Assembly: GCA_028873825.1 (NCBI GenBank)
Contig: JAPPNM010000151.1
Span: 24,811 to 72,121 of the forward strand
DNA length: 47,311 nucleotides
Source of the DNA: Gemmatimonadota bacterium
Lineage (GTDB): Bacteria > Gemmatimonadota > Gemmatimonadetes > Longimicrobiales > Gaopeijiaceae
Reading direction: 5' to 3'
Shown piece by piece: positions 18,970 to 27,000 of this stretch (position 1 is its first letter; every line of letters starts with the position of its first letter). Made by a program: the position numbers and the translations under genes. A model generated the notes under the pieces. It worked only from the letters and a program-made list of their open reading frames with translations. It was not told the DNA's origin and ran no database searches.

Positions 18970-20096
18970 CGGCCCCCGGGCCCGCCGGGGGGTCGCCCGA
19001 ACTCGAGGCCCTGCTTCGGGAGATGGTTCGACGAGGCGCATCCGACCTTCATCTCACGGCCGGCCATCCGCCCAGGCTTCGGGTGGACGGCTCGCTGGCG
19101 GACGGCGGCGCGGGCGGAGCGCTCGCGCCCGCGGACACCCGCAGGATGGCCCATTCCCTGCTCACCGGGGCCCAGCGGCGGCGCTTCGAAGAGGACGACG
19201 AGCTGGACCTTTCCTTCGAGGTGCCGGAACTGGCTCGCTTCCGGGGCAACTGCTTCCGGCAGAGGGGCCGGGTGGCGCTGTCGGTTCGCCACATTCCGCG
19301 TGAACCGGCGCCGCTGGAGGAACTGGGCCTGCCGTCCGTCCTGAAACACTTCGCGGAACGGCCGCGGGGGCTGGTGCTGGTGACCGGCCCGACGGGCTCG
19401 GGCAAGTCGACGACCCTTGCGGCGATGGTCGACCGGATCAACCGGCGCCGCAGGGGTCACATCCTCACCGTGGAGGACCCCGTCGAGTTCGTCCACCGGC
19501 CCCGCCGGTGCATCGTGAACCAGCGCGAGGTCGGCACCGACACGCGCAGCTTCGCGGCGGCCCTCAAGTACGCTCTCCGCCAGGATCCCGACGTAATCCT
19601 CATAGGCGAGATGAGGGATCCGGAGACGATCGGCGCCGCCCTGACCATCGCGGAGACCGGGCATCTGGTCCTTTCCACTCTGCACACCAATTCCGCGGCC
19701 GACTCGGTCAACCGGATCGTCGACGCCTTCCCTTCGCACCGGCAAGCGCAGGCGCGCGGCCAGCTGGCGTCGGTGCTGGAGGGCGTCGTGACCCAGATCC
19801 TGGTGCCGCGCGGGTCCGGACCGGGTCGCGTGGCGGCGGTCGAGATCATGGTCTGCACGGCGGCGGTGCGCGCCGTGATCCGTGACGACAAGGTGCATCA
19901 GGTCCGCTCGCTGATGCAGGCGGGCCGCAAGCACGGCATGCAGACGCTGAACGACGCGCTGGCACGCCTCTACCTGAACGGAGAGGTCACCCTGGAGGCG
20001 GTGCTCAAGCGCAGTTCCGACGCGGCCGAAATACTCCGGGCGGTGGGCGAGCCCGCGCCGGGGGGCGGCGATGCGGACGGGGGGGAGCGGCGGTAG
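18966..20096 (+). CDS. pilT: PilT, type IV pilus retraction ATPase
   Basis: 376 residues from ATG 18966 overlapping the comEA stop. An N-terminal PAS-like region opens with LLREMVRRGASDLHLTAGHPP, the PilT hallmark. The ATPase core has Walker A GPTGSGKSTT, the Asp box TVEDPVEF, Walker B ALRQDPDVILIGEMRDPETI, and a His box TGHLVLSTLHTNSAADSVNRIVDAFP. The C-terminal arm is RSLMQAGRKHGMQTLNDALARLY, close to the AIRxGxxxGMQTMDxxLxxL signature of PilT rather than PilB, so retraction rather than extension is the expected role. It is a hexameric cytoplasmic motor acting on PilC. The Gly/Asp/Arg tail after about residue 355 is unique to this protein. Confidence 0.93.
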   Translation: MTAPGPAGGSPELEALLREMVRRGASDLHLTAGHPPRLRVDGSLADGGAGGALAPADTRRMAHSLLTGAQRRRFEEDDELDLSFEVPELARFRGNCFRQRGRVALSVRHIPREPAPLEELGLPSVLKHFAERPRGLVLVTGPTGSGKSTTLAAMVDRINRRRRGHILTVEDPVEFVHRPRRCIVNQREVGTDTRSFAAALKYALRQDPDVILIGEMRDPETIGAALTIAETGHLVLSTLHTNSAADSVNRIVDAFPSHRQAQARGQLASVLEGVVTQILVPRGSGPGRVAAVEIMVCTAAVRAVIRDDKVHQVRSLMQAGRKHGMQTLNDALARLYLNGEVTLEAVLKRSSDAAEILRAVGEPAPGGGDADGGERR

Positions 20097-21136
20097 TGAT
20101 CGGGGTGCCGGCACGCGAAGTGGCGGTCTTCACCCGGCTCTTCGCGACCATGATCGCCGCGGGGCTGCCCCTGGTCCAGTCCCTGAACATATTGGCAAGA
20201 CAACAGAAAAACAGGACGTTCCGCCGGGTGATCCGGGAGATGGTGCGCGACGTGGAGGCCGGCGACACCCTTGCCGGAGCGATGGGAAGGCATCGCAAGG
20301 TGTTTTCCGAGCTCAGCGTCAGCCTCGTGGCCGCCGGAGAGGCCGCCGGCGCCCTGGACACGATCCTCGCTCGGCTCGCGGACTTCCTGGAGAAGCACGA
20401 CGCCCTCGCGCGCAAGATGAAGGCGGCCCTGATCTACCCGGCAGTCATCGTCGGCGTCGCCATTCCTGCGGTCGCCGTCCTCCTGGTCTTCGTCATTCCC
20501 ACATTCGAGGAGATGTTCGCCACGGCGGGCGTCCCCCTTCCCCTTCCCACCCGGACGGTCATCGCGGCCTCCGGCGCCGTTCAGGACCGCTGGTGGGCGC
20601 TGCTCGGCGCGCTGGCGGCGTTCGCGGCGCTGCTGCGCTACGCTCGCGGGACCCGCGGGGGTCGTCTGGCGACCGACCGCCTCCTGCTGGCCGTGCCTCT
20701 CCTGGGCGACCTTCTGCGCAAGGCGGCCGTCTCGCGTTTCACGCGCACGCTGGGCACCCTGGTCGCCTCGGGGGTTTCGATCCTGCGCGGGCTGGAGGTC
20801 ACGGCGAGGACGGCGGGCAACCGGGTGATCCACGACGCCGTGATGAGGTCGCGGGCCTCGATCGCCGGCGGCGCGACGATCGCGCGGCCGCTGGAGGAGT
20901 CGGGAGCCTTCACCCCTATGGCGGTGCGCATGGTGGAGGTCGGGGAGCAGACGGGGGCCCTCGACGAAATGCTGGCCAGAGTCGCGGACTTCTACGAGCA
21001 GGAGGTGGACACGGCGCTGGAAGCTGCGGTCGCGATGGTGGAGCCGGTGATGATCGTGGTGCTGGGGGTCGTGGTGGGGGGGGTGATCGTGGCGATGTAC
21101 CTGCCGATCTTCGAGATGGTCACTGCGGTGGGGTGA
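20096..21136 (+). CDS. pilC: PilC/GspF-type pilus platform protein, short N-terminus
   Basis: 346 residues; GTG at 20096 shares its G with the pilT stop (TAGTG). Two T2SSF domains are present: residues about 8-130 (FTRLFATMIAAGLPLVQSLNIL, GDTLAGAMGRH, VSLVAAGEAAGALD) and about 205-330 (FTRTLGTLVASGVSILRGLEV, RMVEVGEQTGALDEMLARVADFYEQEV). Membrane helices lie near 112-136, 160-185 and 315-340. Family members are normally about 400 residues because of an extra 55-60 residue N-terminal cytoplasmic segment; that segment is absent here and no upstream in-frame start exists. PilC anchors the PilB/PilT motors and the growing pilus in the inner membrane. Confidence 0.9.
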   Translation: MIGVPAREVAVFTRLFATMIAAGLPLVQSLNILARQQKNRTFRRVIREMVRDVEAGDTLAGAMGRHRKVFSELSVSLVAAGEAAGALDTILARLADFLEKHDALARKMKAALIYPAVIVGVAIPAVAVLLVFVIPTFEEMFATAGVPLPLPTRTVIAASGAVQDRWWALLGALAAFAALLRYARGTRGGRLATDRLLLAVPLLGDLLRKAAVSRFTRTLGTLVASGVSILRGLEVTARTAGNRVIHDAVMRSRASIAGGATIARPLEESGAFTPMAVRMVEVGEQTGALDEMLARVADFYEQEVDTALEAAVAMVEPVMIVVLGVVVGGVIVAMYLPIFEMVTAVG

Positions 21137-21477
21137 GGGGCGACCGCCCGCAGCCCGCGGACGAAAAACCCCCGCGGCATTCGACCGGCGATGCGTACGC
21201 GCCGGCCGCGTCGCTCGTCTGGCGGGCCGGATGTAAAGCGTGGTTTACCTAATGTGAACCATGGTTGTCATTGCCGGGCTTGGGGCCGGCGGCGCTTCCC
21301 ACGGCGACGGCCCTGCCCGCCCGGCGCCTCGCCGCTCTCGGTGCTCGGGCGGCTTTGTCCACGGACTGCTCGGCGCGTGCTCGTGCGGACTCGGCGGCGG
21401 ACCGCTAGCTTGCCCGGCGCCATGGCCGCGTCCCCGGACGGGTCCGGCCGCCAGTCACCGCAAGGAGCCCGGGCCGA
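21137..21477. other. Intergenic gap filled mostly by a complete fold-back element
   Basis: Between pilC and the symporter gene lie 341 bases with no convincing gene. The element at 21150-21369 fills most of it. The rest contains a good ribosome-binding site (AAGGAG at 21462-21467) ten bases before the symporter ATG. I see no clear promoter hexamers. Confidence 0.7.
21150..21369 (-). repeat. Complete fold-back (MITE-like) element, 220 bp, reverse orientation
   Basis: It begins GCAGCCCGCGGACGAAAAAC and ends GGCTTTGTCCACGGACTGC, so both termini of the family are present in reverse orientation relative to 24135-24306. The left part (to about 21210) is diverged; the last 52 bases (21318-21369) match the left arm of the 24135 copy nearly perfectly in reverse complement. 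The middle differs from the 24135 copy and is longer. No open reading frame for a transposase is contained. Confidence 0.75.
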
Positions 21478-23172
21478 ATGGATTTCCTCCAGCAGATCAT
21501 CGACTTCCTCACCAGGTACTTCGTCACCGCGGGAATCTCGGTCGGCGGCGAGAACATCCCGTTCATGGTGATAATCCTGCTCGGGATCGGGACGTACCTC
21601 ACGCTGAGGCTGGGGTTCGTCCAGGTCACCCGCCTGCGGCACGGGGCCGCCGTCGCCTCGGGCAGGTACGACGATCCGGACGACGAGGGCGACGTCACGC
21701 ACTTCCAGGCTCTCACGACGGCGCTGTCGGCGACCGTGGGGATCGGGAACATCGCGGGGGTGGCGCTGGCGATCCACTGGGGCGGGCCCGGCGCGCTCTT
21801 CTGGATGTGGGTCACGGCGGCGCTGGGAATGGCGACCAAGTACTCCGAGGTCACGCTGGCGCAGAAGTACAGGGTACACGAGCACGAGGGCGAATGGGCG
21901 GGTACCGTCTCGGGCGGACCCATGTACTACATCGAGCGGGGGTTGGGGCCGAACTGGAAGTGGATGGCGGTCTTCTTCGCCTTCCTCCTGGGAATCACGG
22001 CCTTCCTGACGGGCAACGGGATCCAGGCCAACACCGTTGCCGACAACCTCGAGACCCAGTTCAGCATTCCCACCTGGGTGAGCGGGCTGGCGACTTCGGC
22101 GGTCGTGGCGGCGGTGATCCTGGGCGGCATCACCCGGATCGGCAGGGTGACGTCGGTGCTCGCCCCGGCGATGGCGGTCGTCTACGTGTTCGGGGCGCTG
22201 ATCGTGATCGTCATGAACATCGGCGACGTGGGGCCGACCTTCGCGCTGATCTTCCGCGAGGCCTTCAACCCGAGCGCGGGGGTGGCGGGGACGGGAGTGG
22301 GGGCCTTCCTGGTGACGTTGATGTGGGGGGTCCGGCGCGGGCTCTTCTCGAACGAGGCGGGGCAGGGGTCGGCGCCGATCGCGCACTCGGCCGCCAAGAC
22401 CGAGGAGCCGGTCTCGGAGGGGGTCGTGGCGCTGCTCGAGCCGTTCATCGACACCATCGTAATCTGCACCATGACCGGGCTGCTGGTCATCATGACGGGC
22501 GTGTGGAACGACCGCTTCGAGACCGAGATCACGCTGAGCGGCGGCGATCTCTCCTACCGGGCGGTGCGGGTGGACGGCGGCTACGCCGACATGTCGCCGG
22601 ACGCCCCGATCCGGATCGACGGGGGCGAGCACGCGGCCACCGGACCCGACGACCCGAGAATCTCGTGGCACGAGGTCCCCTTGCGGATGCTCTACGTCGA
22701 CGAGGAGCAGACGCAGCCGTTCAGCGGCGTGATCGATCCCGCGGCCGGCATGGCGACGGGCGACGACGGACGCACCTACACGTCGCTGCACGGGATGGCG
22801 GTCGAGAGCGGGGCGCCGCTAACCATGGCGGCGTTCCGCCGCGGACTGTCCCCGCTGGGCGACTGGGGGCACTACATCGTGGTGCTGTCGGTGCTGCTCT
22901 TCGCCATCTCGACGGCAATCGCGTGGAGCTACTACGGCGACCGTTGCGCCAACTACCTCTTCGGTGCCAAGGCTGTGATCCCGTACAAGATCGTCTTCGT
23001 GATCCTGCACTTCGTCGGGGCGGTGCTCCCGCTCAGCGTGATCTGGGACATCGGCGACGTGTTCCTCTCGATCGTGATCTGGCCGAATCTGATCGCGCTC
23101 GGACTGCTGGCGCCGCAAGTGGTGGAGATGACGCGGGACTACTTCGAGAGGAAGCCGTGGCTGGATAAGTAG
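21478..23172 (+). CDS. AGCS-family sodium:alanine (amino acid) symporter
   Basis: 564 residues from ATG 21478 with AAGGAG ten bases upstream. Family motifs: TALSATVGIGNIAGVALAI, WMWVTAALGMATKYSEVTLA, GTVSGGPMYYIERGLG, MWGVRRGLFSNEAGQGSAPIAH and AISTAIAWSYYGDRCANYLFG. About ten hydrophobic helices span the inner membrane; the protein imports alanine/glycine-type amino acids with sodium. Between the helix ending MTGVW (about residue 342) and the helix at GLSPLGDWGHYIVVLSVLL (about 455) lies a hydrophilic insert of roughly 100 residues rich in Asp, Gly and Tyr, where typical members have a shorter loop. A stem-loop follows the stop. Confidence 0.92.
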   Translation: MDFLQQIIDFLTRYFVTAGISVGGENIPFMVIILLGIGTYLTLRLGFVQVTRLRHGAAVASGRYDDPDDEGDVTHFQALTTALSATVGIGNIAGVALAIHWGGPGALFWMWVTAALGMATKYSEVTLAQKYRVHEHEGEWAGTVSGGPMYYIERGLGPNWKWMAVFFAFLLGITAFLTGNGIQANTVADNLETQFSIPTWVSGLATSAVVAAVILGGITRIGRVTSVLAPAMAVVYVFGALIVIVMNIGDVGPTFALIFREAFNPSAGVAGTGVGAFLVTLMWGVRRGLFSNEAGQGSAPIAHSAAKTEEPVSEGVVALLEPFIDTIVICTMTGLLVIMTGVWNDRFETEITLSGGDLSYRAVRVDGGYADMSPDAPIRIDGGEHAATGPDDPRISWHEVPLRMLYVDEEQTQPFSGVIDPAAGMATGDDGRTYTSLHGMAVESGAPLTMAAFRRGLSPLGDWGHYIVVLSVLLFAISTAIAWSYYGDRCANYLFGAKAVIPYKIVFVILHFVGAVLPLSVIWDIGDVFLSIVIWPNLIALGLLAPQVVEMTRDYFERKPWLDK

Positions 23173-23173
23173 G

Positions 23174-23191
23174 GGGGCGCTGCAGCGCCCC
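23174..23191 (+). terminator. Stem-loop terminator after the symporter gene
   Basis: GGGGCGC-TGCA-GCGCCCC is a perfect 7-bp stem with a 4-base loop, starting two bases after the TAG stop. It is followed by GTCGTCTCG, with only a weak T content, so termination is likely but not certain. Confidence 0.65.
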
Positions 23192-23460
23192 GTCGTCTCG
23201 CCGGCCGAGGTGGCCGGCGCCGGGCGGAAGGTGCGCGCCGGCGCCTTTCCCACGCCCTCCGGGTCCTCCGGGCGAGCCGTCTGCACGAAGAAGCCGTCGC
23301 AGTCCGCCGGGAGGGTCCTCCCGGGACCTTGCGGGACCGTCCCGTTTCTGGACACGTTCCACCTCCCGCACGCCCGCGGGTCTCCGCGCGTGCCGCTCAA
23401 AGCGGGGACTCGTCGCCCGCCGGCCGCCACCACAGCAACCCAACCGAGGAGAAGCCGACG

Positions 23461-24075
23461 ATGGCCTACCCGTTCGAACTTCCCGACCTGGGATATCCCC
23501 ACGACGCCCTGGAGCCGCACATCGACTCCCGCACGATGGAGATCCATCACGGGAGGCACCACGCGGCGTACACGGCCAACCTGAACGCCGCCCTGAAGGG
23601 GCACGCGGAATTGCACGGCAAGTCCGCAAACGAGCTCGTCTCCGACCTCGCGGCGCTGCCGGACGGGATCCGCACGGCGGTGCGGAACAACGGGGGCGGC
23701 TACGTCAACCACAACCTCTTCTGGCGGCTCATGGCGCCGGGGGGGGCGGCCGCGCCCGGCGGGGCGCTCGCCGCCGCCATCGACGCCGCCTTCGGGAGCC
23801 TTGACGAATTCAAGGCCCGTTTCGCCGCGGCCGCAATCGGGCGCTTCGGGTCGGGCTGGGCTTGGCTGACCGCCGACGGCGGCGGTTCCCTCGAAGTCGT
23901 CTCCACCGCAAACCAGGACACGCCGGCAATGGACGGCAAAATCCCGCTCCTGGGCTGCGACGTGTGGGAGCACGCCTACTACCTGAACTACCGGAACCGC
24001 CGTCCGGACTACGTGGCAGCCTTCTGGAACGTGGTCAACTGGACGGTGGTCGGGGAGCGGTTCGCGGCGGTCTGA
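23461..24075 (+). CDS. sodA: Superoxide dismutase, Fe/Mn family, Mn-type signature
   Basis: 204 residues from ATG 23461 with a GAGGAG ribosome-binding site about a dozen bases upstream. It opens [19 protein letters not shown], with the metal ligands His29 (MEIHHGRHH), His84 (YVNHNLFW), Asp167 and His171 (CDVWEHAYY). Gly at NNGGGYVNH and Gln152 in NQDTP are the pattern of manganese rather than iron enzymes (iron enzymes place the active-site Gln in the first domain). No signal peptide, so it is cytoplasmic and converts superoxide to oxygen and peroxide. Length is normal for the family. Stand-alone gene, flanked by a terminator upstream and a repeat element downstream. Confidence 0.95.
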   Translation: MAYPFELPDLGYPHDALEPHIDSRTMEIHHGRHHAAYTANLNAALKGHAELHGKSANELVSDLAALPDGIRTAVRNNGGGYVNHNLFWRLMAPGGAAAPGGALAAAIDAAFGSLDEFKARFAAAAIGRFGSGWAWLTADGGGSLEVVSTANQDTPAMDGKIPLLGCDVWEHAYYLNYRNRRPDYVAAFWNVVNWTVVGERFAAV

Positions 24076-24667
24076 TCCGCCGGCCGCGCCGCGCCGCACC
24101 CGCCCCGGCGCTCGCGCGCGAAGGCGACCCGCTAGCAGTCCGTGGATAGAGCCGCCCGAGCACCGAGAGCGGCGAGGCGCCGGGCTGGCAAGGCGCGACG
24201 AAGGGGGAATAGCAGCGCTATTCGCCCGAGGAGCAACGCAGAGCGCAGCGATCCAGCCCGGATGCATCGCCGTTCGAATGCCGGGGGGATTTTGTCCACG
24301 GGCTGCCAGCAGTCCGTGGACAACGGTCATGGCAACCCGGCACGATCGTGACCGTCATCGCTCTGGCGGGGCTCGCGGACGACGCGGCGCAGCTGTTCTC
24401 GGTGTACCTGGCGTCGCTATTGGCGGGGGCGGTGACGCTGCCGTGCCTGATTCTCGCACGGGTGTTGCCGAAGGCGCCGGGAAGGACGGGGCTGAACGCG
24501 GTGACGCGGCGACGCATCCGCGCCGGACCGCTCGGGCAGTGGACGGAATCGATGGAATACCATATGTTTATTCGAGGGCGAACCGCGAAATCGAAGGCGA
24601 AACCGGACGGAGAGAGGGGGCGCATCCGGTGGCTCGGCCAAGGTGTGGACAAAGGCGGGGGAGCGCA
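24076..24667. other. Intergenic region with repeat element and a dubious hydrophobic reading frame
   Basis: 592 bases between sodA and the DUF5715 gene. It holds the complete fold-back element 24135-24306, an isolated second left terminus at 24309-24320, and a degenerate arm fragment around 24499-24521 (GGCGACGCATCCGCGCC). A GTG at 24348 opens a frame with one hydrophobic stretch (LFSVYLASLLAGAVTLPCLI), but it then becomes Arg-rich and runs 148 bases into the next gene, so I do not call it a gene. It could be a remnant of a small membrane protein. Confidence 0.6.
24135..24306 (+). repeat. Complete 172-bp fold-back (MITE-like) element, type copy
   Basis: Termini are GCAGTCCGTGGA (24135-24146) and TCCACGGGCTGC (24295-24306), a 12-bp inverted repeat with one mismatch. 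The two arms (about 54 bases each) are imperfect inverted repeats of each other all the way in to CCGGGCTGG / CCAGCCCGG, and the centre holds GAATAGC-AGC-GCTATTC, so the whole element can fold into one long hairpin. No open frame of a transposase. A second left terminus follows after two bases. Relatives lie at 549, 21150, 25914, 40346, 43044 and 47260. Confidence 0.85.
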
Positions 24668-25477
24668 GTGCGGCCCTGGATTCCCTACCCGGCGGCATTT
24701 CTGTTCATGTGGGCGGCGTGGCCCGGCGACGCCGGGGCCCAGAGCCTCAGAGGCGGGTTGGGGGCGATGGAGGCGCAGAACCGGCGGGCCCGCGACTACG
24801 ACTACACCTTCCTGACGAGTCCCTCCCACGTCCGGCGCTTCGTGAACCTCGGCCTGCTGGTCGAACTCAAGGGGAACCGCGACTACCGGCTCGACGACGA
24901 GGTCTCCTTTCCGTTCGCTCGTCCGGAGGTGCGGACCTTCATCGAGCGCCTGGGCGGTCAGTACCGGGCCGCGTGCGGAGAGCAGCTCGTCGTCACCAGC
25001 CTGACCCGCCCGTTGAACCGGCAGCCGCGCAATTCGTCCTCGTTGTCGGTGCATCCGACGGGCATGGCCGTGGACCTGCGGCGGAGCACGAAGCGGGCTT
25101 GCAGGAGATGGATGGAGGAGGTGCTGCTGCACCTGGAGGGAATCGGGACGGTCGAAGCCACCTACGAGCGGCGCCCTCCCCACTACCACGTCGCCGTCTA
25201 TACCAGGGAGTATGCGCAGTACGTGGCCTCGCTGCAGGCCGCCGGGCGGGTCGCCGCCGAAGGGGACGGCCCCGTCGAGTCGCGGGCGGCGGCGGCGCAC
25301 GCTCACGGAGCCTCCTCCGCGGCGGTGGTCAGGTACCGGGTCCGCTCCGGGGACACGCTCTGGGCGATCGCGCGGGCCTACGGCACGACGGTGAGCGTCA
25401 TCAAGTCGACCAACAGCCTCGGCAGCAGCCGAATCTACACGGGCCAGTTGCTGGAAGTGCCGGTCAGCTCGCGGTAG
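24668..25477 (+). CDS. Secreted DUF5715/M15-like peptidase domain protein with C-terminal LysM
   Basis: 269 residues from GTG 24668, chosen because it starts a signal peptide (VRPWIPYPAAFLFMWAAWPGDAGAQ, cleavage after GAQ) and follows a GGCGGGGGAG site; the open frame extends upstream through repeat DNA. Residues about 85-190 form a peptidase M15/DUF5715-like domain: TSLTRPLNRQPRNSSSLSVHPTGMAVDLR and PPHYHVAVY, with likely zinc ligands His129, Asp136 and His174. Residues about 222-266 are a LysM peptidoglycan-binding motif (YRVRSGDTLWAIARAYGTTV...IYTGQLLEVP). It probably acts in the periplasm on peptide stems of peptidoglycan, as a carboxypeptidase or endopeptidase; activity is inferred from the ligand pattern only. 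Confidence 0.85.
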   Translation: MRPWIPYPAAFLFMWAAWPGDAGAQSLRGGLGAMEAQNRRARDYDYTFLTSPSHVRRFVNLGLLVELKGNRDYRLDDEVSFPFARPEVRTFIERLGGQYRAACGEQLVVTSLTRPLNRQPRNSSSLSVHPTGMAVDLRRSTKRACRRWMEEVLLHLEGIGTVEATYERRPPHYHVAVYTREYAQYVASLQAAGRVAAEGDGPVESRAAAAHAHGASSAAVVRYRVRSGDTLWAIARAYGTTVSVIKSTNSLGSSRIYTGQLLEVPVSSR

Positions 25478-26061
25478 CCGCCGCAGCCCCGCGGCATTTT
25501 CCGGGACACCTCCCGCTCCGGGCGGACACGGCGGCGCGGCACGGCCGGCCCCCGGGACGGCCATGAAGGTATCCGTGAAACGGTGCCGGCCGGCTCGGGG
25601 CGTTTCGGTCCGGGGGCGCGGCCGATTCGGGCCGCGGGAAATTCGAGCGGGGGAACACTCGCGCCGAACCGCTCGCGCGGGTTTGTCCGCAGGTCGGTAG
25701 GGGGACCGGCGGCCGGAGGAGGCCGACAACCGCGAACGGGGAGCTCTGCGGCCTCCGAACGGTGCCCGCTCGCCGCGAGAGGGGTCGGCTTGGCCGTCTC
25801 CGAGCGGATCTGTCCCGTTTCGCTATCCTTGCGCCCGCGCCTCCGCCCCAACTTGCGGCCGTCGTCCAGTTCGCGCCGGGGTCGCGGGCCGCCTCGCTCC
25901 GGCAGCCGCCGGGAGCGGTCCAGCCCGGATGCATCGCCGCTCGAATGCCGGGGGGATTATGTTCACGGGCTGCTGGGTCGCCGGATGGGAACGGATCGAC
26001 GAGGAGGCCGTGATCGGAGAGATCGAGGGAGGAATCGGGCGAAAATCGAGAGGACACGCAA
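25478..26061. other. Intergenic region upstream of the main pilus operon
   Basis: 584 bases without a convincing gene; the open frames there are Arg/Pro-rich shadows. It holds a repeat arm at 25914-25973 and, at its end, the GAGAGGA ribosome-binding site of the pilin. This stretch must carry the pilus operon promoter, but I could not find a clear sigma-70 pair or a sigma-54 GG/GC site. Confidence 0.6.
25914..25973 (+). repeat. Right arm of the fold-back repeat upstream of pilA
   Basis: The block from AGCGGTCCAGCCCGGATGCA to GTTCACGGGCTGC matches the right arm of the 24135-24306 element with few changes, including GAATGCCGGGGGGATT. The left arm is missing. It ends 88 bases before the pilin start codon, so it could affect the leader or promoter of the pilus operon. 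Confidence 0.75.
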
Positions 26062-26457
26062 ATGTCTGAAAGGAATGGGTTTACACTGATCGAGCTGCTT
26101 GTTGTCGTCGTCATCATCGGCATACTGGCGGCGATCGCCGTGCCGCAGTTCGCGAAGGCGAGGGAAAAGGCCTACTTCGCGGCGATGAAGGCGGACATGC
26201 GGAATCTGGCGGCGCAGCAGGAACTCCACTACGCGACGGAGTACGAATACACCGGCTCCCTCGCCGATCTCGGCTTCGTGGCTTCCGAGGCCGTCAGCGT
26301 GACCGTCTCGGCGTCTACTTCCGGGTGGTCCGCCACCGCGACGCACGACGCGCTGGACGCCGCCGAGGGCTGCGCCATCTACTACGGGAATGCGATGGCG
26401 CCGACGATCGGCTCCGCGACGCCGGCGGCCGCAGGGCAGGTCGCATGCACCGGCTGA
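26062..26457 (+). CDS. pilA: Type IV major pilin-like protein
   Basis: 131 residues from ATG 26062 with GAGAGGA upstream. The class III signal is classic: a six-residue leader MSERNG, then FTLIELLVVVVIIGILAAIAVPQF, with Gly at -1, Phe at +1 and Glu at +5. The globular part has the usual YxxxxxxY-type N-terminal segment (QQELHYATEYEYTGSLADLGF) and two C-terminal cysteines (GCAIYYG and VACTG) that can form the D-loop disulfide. It is cut and methylated by a prepilin peptidase (not in this window) and polymerised into the pilus. First gene of an operon of ten overlapping or closely spaced genes. Confidence 0.93.
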   Translation: MSERNGFTLIELLVVVVIIGILAAIAVPQFAKAREKAYFAAMKADMRNLAAQQELHYATEYEYTGSLADLGFVASEAVSVTVSASTSGWSATATHDALDAAEGCAIYYGNAMAPTIGSATPAAAGQVACTG

Positions 26458-26939
26458 CGCACCGCGACGGAGCGTCGCGCTCTCGGCGCGGGTCCTTCCG
26501 CAGACTGCGCGGACGGTCGGGTCACTCGCTCATCGAGGTCGCCGCGGTCCTGGTGATCGTCGCCGTGCTCGCTCCCCCCGTGCTCGGCTCGGCGGGACGG
26601 TTGCGCACCTCGTTCCTCCTCGGCCGTGCCCAGGAAGAGGCCGCGCGCCTCTTCGCGGACGCGCGCTGGGTTGCGGTGGGGGCGGGAGGGGCGGCGGTGG
26701 TTCTCACGGCCGACCCGCCCGGCGGAGCGGTGGAGACTCTGTCCGGGGACACCGTGAGGACGGCCGCTCTGGGTGCGGGCGGAGTGTCGCTCCGCCTCTC
26801 CCGGGGCCGCGCTCGAAGCCGCGTCCGCTACGGGCCGCTGGGGCTGGGCCTGGTCTCCAGCCAGACGCTGACTTTCCGGCTGGCGGGCGAGGAGCGTCGG
26901 TTGGTGATCTCGTCGCTGGGACGGGTGTCGCGACGATGA
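26445..26939 (+). CDS. Minor pilin, FimT/GspH-like
   Basis: 164 residues from ATG 26445, which overlaps the pilA end by 13 bases. A long basic leader (about 26 residues with many Arg) precedes the cleavage motif RSG-HSLIEVAAVLVIVAVLAPPVLG; the +1 residue is His rather than Phe, and Glu+5 is kept. The following alpha-helical FLLGRAQEEAARLFADARWVAVGAGG and later beta strands resemble FimT/GspH minor pseudopilins, which sit near the pilus tip and in some bacteria bind DNA. The rest of the domain is Arg- and Gly-rich and has no further motif. Confidence 0.8.
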   Translation: MHRLTHRDGASRSRRGSFRRLRGRSGHSLIEVAAVLVIVAVLAPPVLGSAGRLRTSFLLGRAQEEAARLFADARWVAVGAGGAAVVLTADPPGGAVETLSGDTVRTAALGAGGVSLRLSRGRARSRVRYGPLGLGLVSSQTLTFRLAGEERRLVISSLGRVSRR

Positions 26940-27000
26940 GGCGTTCGGAGGGCCGTACGCCCGGGCCGGCGACCGGCCGGCCGGCGGGGGGGGAGCACGA

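Noticed and set aside
24348..24815. 155-residue frame with one hydrophobic stretch between sodA and the DUF5715 gene
   Set aside because: It turns Arg-rich, contains a degenerate repeat arm, and overlaps the well-supported downstream gene by 148 bases.
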